NCBI GenBank assembly: GCA_021781255.1
Contig: JAJXXG010000420.1
Span: 1-13,030, forward strand
Source of the DNA: Acidobacteriota bacterium
Lineage (GTDB): Bacteria; Acidobacteriota; Terriglobia; Terriglobales; Acidobacteriaceae
Length of the DNA stretch: 13,030 nucleotides
Reading direction: 5' to 3'
A model generated the notes under the pieces. It was given only the letters and a program-made list of their open reading frames with translations, was not told the DNA's origin and ran no database searches. Numbering within the stretch: the stretch's first letter is position 1; the number at the start of each line of letters is the position of its first letter. Made by a program: the position numbers and the translations under genes. Positions 6,650-13,030 of this stretch are shown piece by piece.

Positions 6650-7368
6650 AACTTTCGCTCATTCTCGGGGCCGTTGCCGCGCTCGCCGATGTGGCTGGCG
6701 GATATGTGCTGGTGCGTGCGCGCAGCGTGGAGCGCTACCTGCGCTACTTTGTCGCGATAGGAGCGGGCTTTCTAATGGCGACGGCGCTGTTAGAAATGAT
6801 GCCCGAGAGCCTGCGCATGAGCCCGCGGCTAGGGCCCGTGCTCATCATGGTCGGCTATTGCGCCGTGCATCTGCTTGAACACACGATCAACGCGCACTTC
6901 CACTTCGGCGAGGAGACGCACGCAGGCGAATTCGTCTCCGAGCGCACGAGCTACTCGGTGCTGGGCGGCTTGAGCGTTCATGCGCTCTTCGACGGCGTGG
7001 CGATTGGGTCGGGCTTTATGATTTCCAACTGGCTCGGATGGTTGATTTTTCTGGCCATCCTGCTGCACAAAACACCAGAGGGATTCACCATGGCCAGCGT
7101 GATGATGGCCAGTGGAAGAGGCCGGCCAGCGGCGTTCTGGTCCGCAGTGGTTCTGGCCCTGGCCACGATGGCGGGCGTGCTGGTGATCGAACTCGTACCG
7201 AACTGGGTGCCTTTTGGATTGCCGGTTTCGGCTGGCGTTGCGCTGTATGTGGCCGCCACCGACCTGGTTCCCGAAGTGAACCGGGAGCCGGGCGTCCGCA
7301 TGGCGCTGGTGTTTTTTGCGGGCGTGGGTGGGTTTCTGCTGCTGCGCATGTTGTTGCCGCAGTTGTAG
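6643..7368 (+). CDS. ZIP family divalent metal transporter
   Basis: A 241-residue polytopic membrane protein of the ZIP (zinc/iron permease) family, expected to move Zn2+ or another divalent metal into the cytoplasm. The TM4 signature HALFDGVAIG (113-122) and the TM5 signature HKTPEGFTMA (142-151) hold the transport-site residues H113, D117, H142 and E146. A histidine-rich loop (H80, H85, H87, H93) between TM3 and TM4 is typical of metal handling. YVAATDLVPEV (202-212) matches the conserved TM6/7 region. The residues next to the two transport histidines are A114 and K143, where binuclear ZIPs carry Asn and Asp. The start is a TTG preceded by GAGGAAGG (6631-6638) with a 4-nt gap, inside the end of the upstream UDG-like gene, so translation is probably coupled to it. 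Confidence 0.88.
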   Translation: MLKLSLILGAVAALADVAGGYVLVRARSVERYLRYFVAIGAGFLMATALLEMMPESLRMSPRLGPVLIMVGYCAVHLLEHTINAHFHFGEETHAGEFVSERTSYSVLGGLSVHALFDGVAIGSGFMISNWLGWLIFLAILLHKTPEGFTMASVMMASGRGRPAAFWSAVVLALATMAGVLVIELVPNWVPFGLPVSAGVALYVAATDLVPEVNREPGVRMALVFFAGVGGFLLLRMLLPQL

Positions 7369-7394
7369 AGAGTCTGCTCCCGGTTTCGGCGCGC

Positions 7395-7400
7395 TATCCT
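7395..7400 (+). promoter_or_regulatory. Putative -10 box (TATCCT) for leaderless GT-C-like gene
   Basis: TATCCT lies seven bases before the GTG at 7408, in the 39-nt gap after the ZIP gene. The hexamer and distance match those at 4174-4179 upstream of the DUF4149 gene. No -35 hexamer is recognisable. Confidence 0.4.
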
Positions 7401-7407
7401 ATGCAGT

Positions 7408-8937
7408 GTGGCGACTTGCGTAGAACCTAACAAGGAGGCGGTTGCGGCCTTCCACTTACACCGCAAGCGCTTTTCTCTTGAAATTCTGGGCATATTGCTC
7501 TTTACGGTGCTGGGATTCGTGGTAATGGGCTACCACCCGGGCCTTGAAGACGACGAAATCTACCTGACCGCGGTCAAAGCCGATCTGAGCCCGGCCCTCT
7601 ATCCTTACAACGCGAGTTTCTTCCGGCTGCAGGTGGAAGCGACGGTCTTCGACAAGTGGATGGCATGTTTTGTTCGCTGGACGGGAATGCCAGTGGCGTG
7701 GGCGGAGCTGTTCTGGCAATTGATTTCGCTGTTTCTGATTCTGTGGGCAGTGAAGAAGATCGCGGACCGGCTCTTTGCGGAGGACCGCGCGCGCTGGGCA
7801 GGCGTGGCGCTGGTGGCCGCGATGTTCACGCTGCCCGTGTCAGGCACAGCGCTCTACATGGTGGACCAGCATCTGCATCCACGCAACCTGGCCACGGCCA
7901 TGATTCTTCTGGCGATCTGGAGAATCCTGAAGGAAAAGCACTGGCAGGCAGCTCTGTTGTTGCTGCTGGCGTTTTTGATGCACCCGCTGATGGCTGCTAT
8001 GGGGGTCTCCTTCTGCTTTTTTCTCACCATGGCTTTGCAAGACTCCGTGCATGCGAGGCTCCGCGCGTGGCGAAATTCGGTAGCTGCATTTGTGTTTGTG
8101 CCTCTGGGATGGGTCTTTGAGCCGGCTAATTCGGCATGGCGCAAGGCGCTGGACACCCGTACCTACTATTACCTCTTCAAATGGACCTGGTACGAGTGGC
8201 TGGGCGCGCTGGCGCCTCTGTTTCTTTTCTGGCTGCTGTGGCGCGTGGCGCGCAAGCGCGGAGAAAACCTGCTCGCCCGCTTCGCCGTGGCCGTGTTCGC
8301 CTACGGCGCGTTCCAGCAGGTTATAGCAGTAGCCATGCTTTGTTCGCCTGCACTGGTGCGGCTTGCACCGCTACAACCTATGCGCTACCTTCACCTGGTG
8401 TATTTTCTCTTTATGCTGACGGCTGGATGCCTGTTGGGAAAGTACGCGTTGAAGCGAGGCATTTGGCGATGGGCGGCATTTCTTCTGGTGGCAAACGGCT
8501 GCATGTTTGCGTGGCAGAGGGTCGAGTTCAGCAGCAGCCAGCACCTGGAGTTGCCGGGACGCCCGCCGGCGAATGAGTGGCTGCAGGCCTTTGCGTGGAT
8601 CCGCAAGAATACGCCGGAGAATGCTTATTTCGCTCTGGACCCGCATTCCATGGAGACGCCTGGCGAAGACTACCACGGCTTTCGCGCGCTGGCCGAGCGC
8701 AGCCAACTGGCCGATGCGGTGAAAGACGCGGCCGTAGTGACGCTGGCGCCGAGATTGGGGCCGGTGTGGGCGCAGCAGGTACAGGCGCAAATAGGCTGGC
8801 GCAATTTTCAGGTCGCGGACTTTGAGCGGCTAAAAGCGAAGTTCGGCGTAGATTGGGTGCTGGTCTCTTATCCGCAGCCGGAGGGTCTGGTTTGCCGCTG
8901 GCACAACGGGCTGCTCACCGTTTGCCAGATTCCGTAA
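7408..8937 (+). CDS. Polytopic GT-C-like membrane protein of unknown function
   Basis: A 509-residue membrane protein with about 9-11 hydrophobic segments, then a soluble C-terminal domain (about 385-509). Features recalling GT-C type glycosyltransferases or mannosyltransferase-like proteins are an acidic first extracytoplasmic loop (GLEDDE, 45-50), DQHLHPRNLATA (153-164) and QPMRYLHL (323-330). The C-terminal part, with WIRKNTPENAYF (397-408) and FGVDWVLVSYP (479-489), is the pattern usual after the membrane domain in such proteins. No donor or acceptor can be named. The start is a GTG only seven bases after TATCCT (7395-7400), so the mRNA is probably leaderless. A perfect AAGGAGG (7432-7438) lies inside the reading frame but has no in-frame start codon at a useful distance. 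Confidence 0.75.
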   Translation: MATCVEPNKEAVAAFHLHRKRFSLEILGILLFTVLGFVVMGYHPGLEDDEIYLTAVKADLSPALYPYNASFFRLQVEATVFDKWMACFVRWTGMPVAWAELFWQLISLFLILWAVKKIADRLFAEDRARWAGVALVAAMFTLPVSGTALYMVDQHLHPRNLATAMILLAIWRILKEKHWQAALLLLLAFLMHPLMAAMGVSFCFFLTMALQDSVHARLRAWRNSVAAFVFVPLGWVFEPANSAWRKALDTRTYYYLFKWTWYEWLGALAPLFLFWLLWRVARKRGENLLARFAVAVFAYGAFQQVIAVAMLCSPALVRLAPLQPMRYLHLVYFLFMLTAGCLLGKYALKRGIWRWAAFLLVANGCMFAWQRVEFSSSQHLELPGRPPANEWLQAFAWIRKNTPENAYFALDPHSMETPGEDYHGFRALAERSQLADAVKDAAVVTLAPRLGPVWAQQVQAQIGWRNFQVADFERLKAKFGVDWVLVSYPQPEGLVCRWHNGLLTVCQIP

Positions 8938-9020
8938 GAACAGCCTCTGGCTCTTGGCTCGCAGATCTGTTGAAACCGCACTGCTTACGGCCTGCCTCTG
9001 AAAAGCTGACGCAAGAGGCA

Positions 9021-9049
9021 TTGCAGGGAGCGGCCACATCCGCGAGAAT
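9021..9049 (+). promoter_or_regulatory. Candidate promoter for kinase-kdpD operon
   Basis: TTGCAG (9021-9026) and GAGAAT (9044-9049) are spaced by 17 bases and lie 35 bases before the kinase ATG. Each matches the sigma-70 consensus at about four of six positions. Nothing else notable is seen in the 147-nt gap 8938-9084. Confidence 0.25.
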
Positions 9050-9084
9050 GAGTAAGTCAACCTTCACCGACACGGATACCGACA

Positions 9085-10491
9085 ATGCTGAACCTTACCC
9101 AGAGATTGATCCTCGGCTGCGTGCTCCTCGCCTGCTTGACCGTGGGGTTGGTGGCCGTGACACACAAAGCGCTGGCAGCAGCAGGGCACATCTACTTGGC
9201 CTACACGGTGAGTGTGGTTGCGGTGGTAGTTGCAGCGGGGACCATTTACTTTGTGCTGCGGCCCATACAGATGCTGGCGCGCGATGCGCAGCGCATTGCA
9301 CAGGGGAACCTGGAGCACCGCGTGGAATGGAGTAGCCGCGACAGCTTTGGCGTCATTGCGGAGGAGTTGAGCAGGATTGCGGTGCGTTTGCGGGAACTGC
9401 GCGACACCGAGGCCGGCCGGCGACAGATGGAGTTCCAGCTCTCCGACGCAGTGCTGCAATCGATCTTCGAGCCCATCATCGTAACCGACGGCAAAGGACA
9501 CGTGCTAAAGGTGAATCAGGCAGCGGAGGAGTTGCTGGGCAAAGCGGCGGGCGACCGCATGGTGCTGGCGAACACGCCCGGCGGAGATAAGATTCTGAAC
9601 GCGATCCGTGACGCCGTATCGATGCAGAAAGCTGTGGCGGCCGAAGACGAAGCATCAATGTTGCCGATGCGGATCGGCAAGCAGGAGCGCAGCTACCGAC
9701 TGCGCACGACGCCCATGCGCGACTCGGAGGGAAGGCTGCTGGGCGCTGTGACGACGCTTGAGGACGTGACCAGCCTGCAAGACACAGACCGCTTCAAAAC
9801 GCAGTTCATCTCAGTGGCAAGCCACAGGCTGCGCGATCCGCTATTACAGTTGCGGCGCGGGCTCTACGCTCTGGCCCAGGGCTTTAGCGGAGAGATGCGC
9901 CCCTTACAGGCCGAATTGGTGGATTCGGCTAGCAAAGAAGCGGAAAAACTTGACGACCTGATGAGTGACCTGATCGAGGTGGCGGAGTTGGATTCCGGCA
10001 AGCGCGAGTTGAAACTTGAGCGGCTGCGGCCATTACAAGCCTTGAACGAGGCGCGCGACCGCTACTGCGACGAAGCCGCGAAGAAGCAAATCCGTCTGGA
10101 GGTGAGCGCTTATGCCGATCTGACTGTAGTGCAGACCGACCGCCGCGCGCTGCGCTCCATTCTCGACAACCTGCTGTCGAATGCGATCCGATTCACACCG
10201 GATCAGGGAGAAATTCTTCTGTCCGCCGAAGAGATCAAGAATTTTGTCCAGTTCAGTGTGCGCGACACTGGCCGCGGCATCGAGGCAGAGAGGCTTCGCA
10301 CTATCTTCGACCGGTTCAGTACATTCTCAGAACGGGGCTCAGGACTGGGACTGGCGTTAGCCAGGCGGCTAGTGGAATCGCTCGGCGGGCAGATTGCCGT
10401 AGAGAGTCGGCTGGGTTACGGATCGACGTTTCGATTTACCCTCCCTGTGGCAGTTACAGAGGAAGTTCATCATCCTGTCGAGGTGGGCTGA
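9085..10491 (+). CDS. Membrane sensor histidine kinase (HAMP-PAS-HisKA-HATPase)
   Basis: A 468-residue histidine kinase with two transmembrane helices (about 8-26 and 39-58) joined by a very short loop, so it has almost no periplasmic sensor. HAMP follows at about 59-111 and a PAS domain at about 115-230 (FEPIIVTDGKGHVLKVNQAA). The HisKA H-box is at 241-253 with phosphoacceptor H247. The ATPase domain has N-box N362/N366 (DNLLSNAIRF), G1 DTGRGIE (394-400), F-box IFDRF (407-411) and G2 GSGLGLALA (418-426). The H-box reads SHRLRDPL where most kinases have SHELRTPL. The stop is 3 nt before the KdpD-like gene, so the two form an operon, and the kinase may use that protein as a separate sensor partner. 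No response regulator is in the window. The ATG has only a weak GGA upstream. Confidence 0.92.
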   Translation: MLNLTQRLILGCVLLACLTVGLVAVTHKALAAAGHIYLAYTVSVVAVVVAAGTIYFVLRPIQMLARDAQRIAQGNLEHRVEWSSRDSFGVIAEELSRIAVRLRELRDTEAGRRQMEFQLSDAVLQSIFEPIIVTDGKGHVLKVNQAAEELLGKAAGDRMVLANTPGGDKILNAIRDAVSMQKAVAAEDEASMLPMRIGKQERSYRLRTTPMRDSEGRLLGAVTTLEDVTSLQDTDRFKTQFISVASHRLRDPLLQLRRGLYALAQGFSGEMRPLQAELVDSASKEAEKLDDLMSDLIEVAELDSGKRELKLERLRPLQALNEARDRYCDEAAKKQIRLEVSAYADLTVVQTDRRALRSILDNLLSNAIRFTPDQGEILLSAEEIKNFVQFSVRDTGRGIEAERLRTIFDRFSTFSERGSGLGLALARRLVESLGGQIAVESRLGYGSTFRFTLPVAVTEEVHHPVEVG

Positions 10492-10494
10492 GCG

Positions 10495-11619
10495 ATGGTC
10501 GAACTCAAGCTCGAGAAAACCCAGGAGCCCGCAAAGCTGCGAATATACATCGGCGCAGCGCCTGGCGTGGGCAAGACTTACGACATGCTGAACGATGCGT
10601 ACGCGATGAAGCATCAGCAAGGCGTCGATTTAGTAATTGGCCTTGTGGAACCCCATGGGCGCAAAGAGACCGCAGACCAGATTCGCGATCTGGAGGTCAT
10701 TCCGCTCAAGGAAATTCCGTACAAGAACGTGACGCTGAAAGAGATGGACGTGGACGCGATTCTGGCCCGCCATCCGCAGACCGTGATAGTGGATGAGCTG
10801 GCCCATACCAACGTACCGGGCAGCAAGAACCGCAAACGGTATGAGGACGTGCTGCAGCTGTTGGAGGCGGGCATTAATGTGATGACGGCCGTAAATATTC
10901 AGCATCTTGAAACGCTGAACGACGCCGTAAACCGCTCGGCGAACACCACCATCCGCGAAACAGTCCCCGACAGCTTTTTCAAGCGCGCCGACGAAGTGGT
11001 GAACATCGACATCACAGTTGACGAGCTGCGCAACCGCCTGCGCGCAGGGAAAATCTACACTCCGGAAAAGGTGGAACTGTCGCTGGCCAACTTCTTCCGC
11101 AAGGGCAACCTGAACATGCTGCGCGAGCTGTCTCTGCGGACTACAGCCGAACAGGTGAGCAGCCGGGCTGCCGAGTATCGCCGCACGCAGGGGCTGGAAC
11201 AAGCTCCGATTCCCGAAAAGGTGATGGTGTGCCTGAGCACCAGGCCGGGCACAGAGCGACTGCTACGCGTGGGCGCGCGCATCGCCGGCAGGCTGGCCAC
11301 GAATTGGTACGCCGTCTACGTGGCGCGCCCAGACGAGAAAGGCCACGGCGACCCGGAAGCGTATCACCGGCTTGAGGAGGCTTTGCGCATGGCGCGCGAC
11401 CTGGGCGCACATGTGGTTTCACTTACCGACCGCAATGTTTCCGATGCGCTTATCCGATTTGCGCAGCAGGAGAACATTTCGCACGTGGTGTTCGGACAAT
11501 CGGCGCGGTCCCGCTGGGACATTCTTTGGCACGGGTCAGTGCTCAACCGGTTTCTCTCAGAGGTACGCGACGTGACTGTGCAGGTAGTGCCGATGCATAA
11601 GCCGCTGCGGCGAGTGTGA
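10495..11619 (+). CDS. kdpD: Stand-alone KdpD sensor domain plus Usp domain
   Basis: A 374-residue protein equal to the cytosolic N-terminal half of KdpD, the K+-responsive sensor kinase. The KdpD domain (about 13-220) has Walker A GAAPGVGKT (20-28), Walker B TVIVDELAHTNVPGS (96-110), EAGINVMTAVNIQHLETLND (124-143) and FFRKGNLNMLRELSLRTTA (200-218). A Usp-like domain follows (about 241-368), with VMVCLSTRPG and VVFGQSARSRW. The protein ends where full-length KdpD continues into its membrane (DUF4118), HisKA and ATPase regions; it has no membrane segment or kinase core. The kinase gene just upstream may supply those parts. Short KdpD-type proteins are known in other bacteria such as cyanobacteria, but kdpFABC and kdpE are not in this window, so a link to K+ uptake is inference. 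GGTGGG before the ATG may serve as ribosome binding site. Confidence 0.9.
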   Translation: MVELKLEKTQEPAKLRIYIGAAPGVGKTYDMLNDAYAMKHQQGVDLVIGLVEPHGRKETADQIRDLEVIPLKEIPYKNVTLKEMDVDAILARHPQTVIVDELAHTNVPGSKNRKRYEDVLQLLEAGINVMTAVNIQHLETLNDAVNRSANTTIRETVPDSFFKRADEVVNIDITVDELRNRLRAGKIYTPEKVELSLANFFRKGNLNMLRELSLRTTAEQVSSRAAEYRRTQGLEQAPIPEKVMVCLSTRPGTERLLRVGARIAGRLATNWYAVYVARPDEKGHGDPEAYHRLEEALRMARDLGAHVVSLTDRNVSDALIRFAQQENISHVVFGQSARSRWDILWHGSVLNRFLSEVRDVTVQVVPMHKPLRRV

Positions 11620-11665
11620 GAAAGACGGCGACCAGGTTTCAGGTGTTAGTGGTCAAAAGAACAGA

Positions 11666-11681
11666 AACTCAGGGGCCAGGG
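11666..11681 (+). repeat. Intergenic ATCAG/GGTCAGG repeat, copy 3
   Basis: AACTCAGGGGCCAGGG lies 46 nt after the KdpD-like stop codon and matches the other copies at 13 of 16 bases. CAGGTTTCA, also present beside copy 2, occurs a few bases upstream near 11633. Confidence 0.45.
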
Positions 11682-11858
11682 ACGCGATTCTCGTGAATCG
11701 GACCTGCCACCCGGAAAACTGGCCCATTCAAGGCGCTGCACGGGCACGGATTTGGCCCGGCACTCCAATTACTTGCGGTTGTTCCGGCGTTGCCGCTCCG
11801 ATCAAGCTACTTTTAGAAGATTCTGAGTATTTTCTGACCAGGGGGGGCCGCTCTCATC

Positions 11859-11885
11859 TTGACATGCTCTCAGATTAGATAGAAT
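11859..11885 (+). promoter_or_regulatory. perR promoter
   Basis: A perfect -35 TTGACA (11859-11864) and a five-of-six -10 TAGAAT (11880-11885) with a short 15-base spacer. The predicted transcription start is near 11892, only a few bases before the ATG at 11896, which explains the lack of a ribosome binding site. The rest of the 276-nt gap from 11620 holds repeat copy 3 and no convincing gene. Confidence 0.6.
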
Positions 11886-11890
11886 CTAAT
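11874..11890 (+). promoter_or_regulatory. PerR operator palindrome
   Basis: ATTAGAT-AGA-ATCTAAT is a perfect 7-3-7 inverted repeat covering the perR -10 box. It matches the B. subtilis PerR box pattern (TTATAATNATTATAA) at 10 of 14 defined positions when centred on G11882. The position predicts repression by blocking RNA polymerase. No second copy was seen in the 106-nt gap before katG, so katG may be read from this promoter. Confidence 0.65.
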
Positions 11891-11895
11891 GTTCT

Positions 11896-12327
11896 ATGGA
11901 TTCCCTGGAAATCAAACGCTCCTTGGAGGCCGGTGGATTGCGGTGCACCCCGCAACGTTACGGCGTGATGGCGTTCCTGATGGAGCATAACGGGCATCCC
12001 ACGGCTCCCGAGATCTTTGATGGCGTGAATCGACGGGATCCGCGCTCCTCAAGGGCGACAATTTATAACAATCTGCGTGATCTGGTGCAGGCGGGGTTGG
12101 TGCGTGAGGTGGCCGTCGAGGGCCGCGCCGCGCGATTCGATGCCAAGGGCATGCAGCATCATCACTTTGTATGCGACTGCTGCGGCAAAGTTGAAGACAT
12201 TGAATGGTACGAGATACCAATTCCTGCCACGGGCTCTCTGGGCAAGCGGGTTCTTCGGGAATGCGAACTGATCGCTCGGGGGCTCTGCACGAAGTGCGCG
12301 CAACGAGAAAGACGTATGGGCTCATAA
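11896..12327 (+). CDS. perR: PerR-type Fur family peroxide-responsive repressor
   Basis: A 143-residue Fur-family regulator. The winged helix lies at about 10-80 (TPQRYGVMAFL, SSRATIYNNLRDLVQAGLV as recognition region). Aligned by eye with B. subtilis PerR, all five regulatory metal ligands are present: H34, D82, H88, H90 and D101. The Asp at 101, where Fur proteins usually have Glu, favours a peroxide-sensing PerR over an iron-sensing Fur. Two CxxC pairs (C93/C96 and C131/C134) fit the structural zinc site. It is followed 106 nt later by katG, a standard PerR target. A perfect 7-3-7 palindrome overlaps its promoter, which suggests autorepression. The ATG has no ribosome binding site and lies close behind the -10, so translation is probably from a near-leaderless mRNA. 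Confidence 0.92.
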   Translation: MDSLEIKRSLEAGGLRCTPQRYGVMAFLMEHNGHPTAPEIFDGVNRRDPRSSRATIYNNLRDLVQAGLVREVAVEGRAARFDAKGMQHHHFVCDCCGKVEDIEWYEIPIPATGSLGKRVLRECELIARGLCTKCAQRERRMGS

Positions 12328-12385
12328 GTTCGTCGCTATTACCTGGGGTATGAATTCGAGGGCGGATAAGTACCCGGAGAAATGA

Positions 12386-13030
<645 letters not shown>

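Noticed and set aside
7408..8937. Specific glycosyltransferase assignment (for example a GT39 mannosyltransferase)
   Set aside because: Only general GT-C-like features are visible; donor and acceptor motifs cannot be confirmed.
11743..11761. CGGGC/GCCCG stem as a terminator after the kdpD-like gene
   Set aside because: Five-base stem, no T-tract and more than 100 nt after the stop codon.
11693..11878. 61-codon GTG-started open frame in the perR upstream region
   Set aside because: No ribosome binding site, no recognisable sequence, and it runs into the perR promoter.

Overview
The window is a gene-dense, mostly high-GC stretch from a Gram-negative-type bacterium. All 12 genes lie on the + strand, and the two outermost run off the ends. 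The CcmH variant with clustered cysteines, the split KdpD, the perR-katG pair and the short ATCAG/GGTCAGG intergenic repeats together suggest Acidobacteriota (Terriglobales-like). That placement is inference from remembered family patterns, not a search.

Region 1 (1-4104) is the distal part of a cytochrome c maturation (System I) cluster. It holds ccmF (5' end outside the window), a ccmH with an unusual cysteine motif, and a small CcmI-like membrane-anchored coiled-coil protein. An exported single-pass protein with a carboxypeptidase-regulatory-like domain follows, and its cytosolic tail repeats the helical motif of the small protein.

Region 2 (4105-8937) is a run of separately expressed genes: a DUF4149 membrane protein, a divergent YchF-type P-loop NTPase, a lower-GC gene for a uracil-DNA-glycosylase-superfamily-like protein, a ZIP metal transporter overlapping that gene by 7 nt, and a polytopic GT-C-like membrane protein. 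At least two of these genes (4186, 7408) look leaderless. A near-identical 22-base element precedes both the DUF4149 gene and ychF.

Region 3 (8938-11619) is a two-gene signalling operon. A membrane histidine kinase (HAMP-PAS-HisKA-HATPase) is followed after 3 nt by a stand-alone KdpD N-terminal domain plus Usp domain. Together they resemble a KdpD cut in two and written in reverse order. The kinase H-box is non-canonical (SHRLRDPL).

Region 4 (11620-13030) is a peroxide-stress unit: a PerR-type Fur-family repressor with all five PerR metal ligands, a palindromic operator over its own promoter, and the first 199 codons of katG.

No rRNA, tRNA, CRISPR array, transposase or phage gene was found. 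The most useful leads are the split KdpD with its altered H-box, the motif shared between the CcmI-like protein and its exported neighbour, and the lower-GC UDG-like gene.
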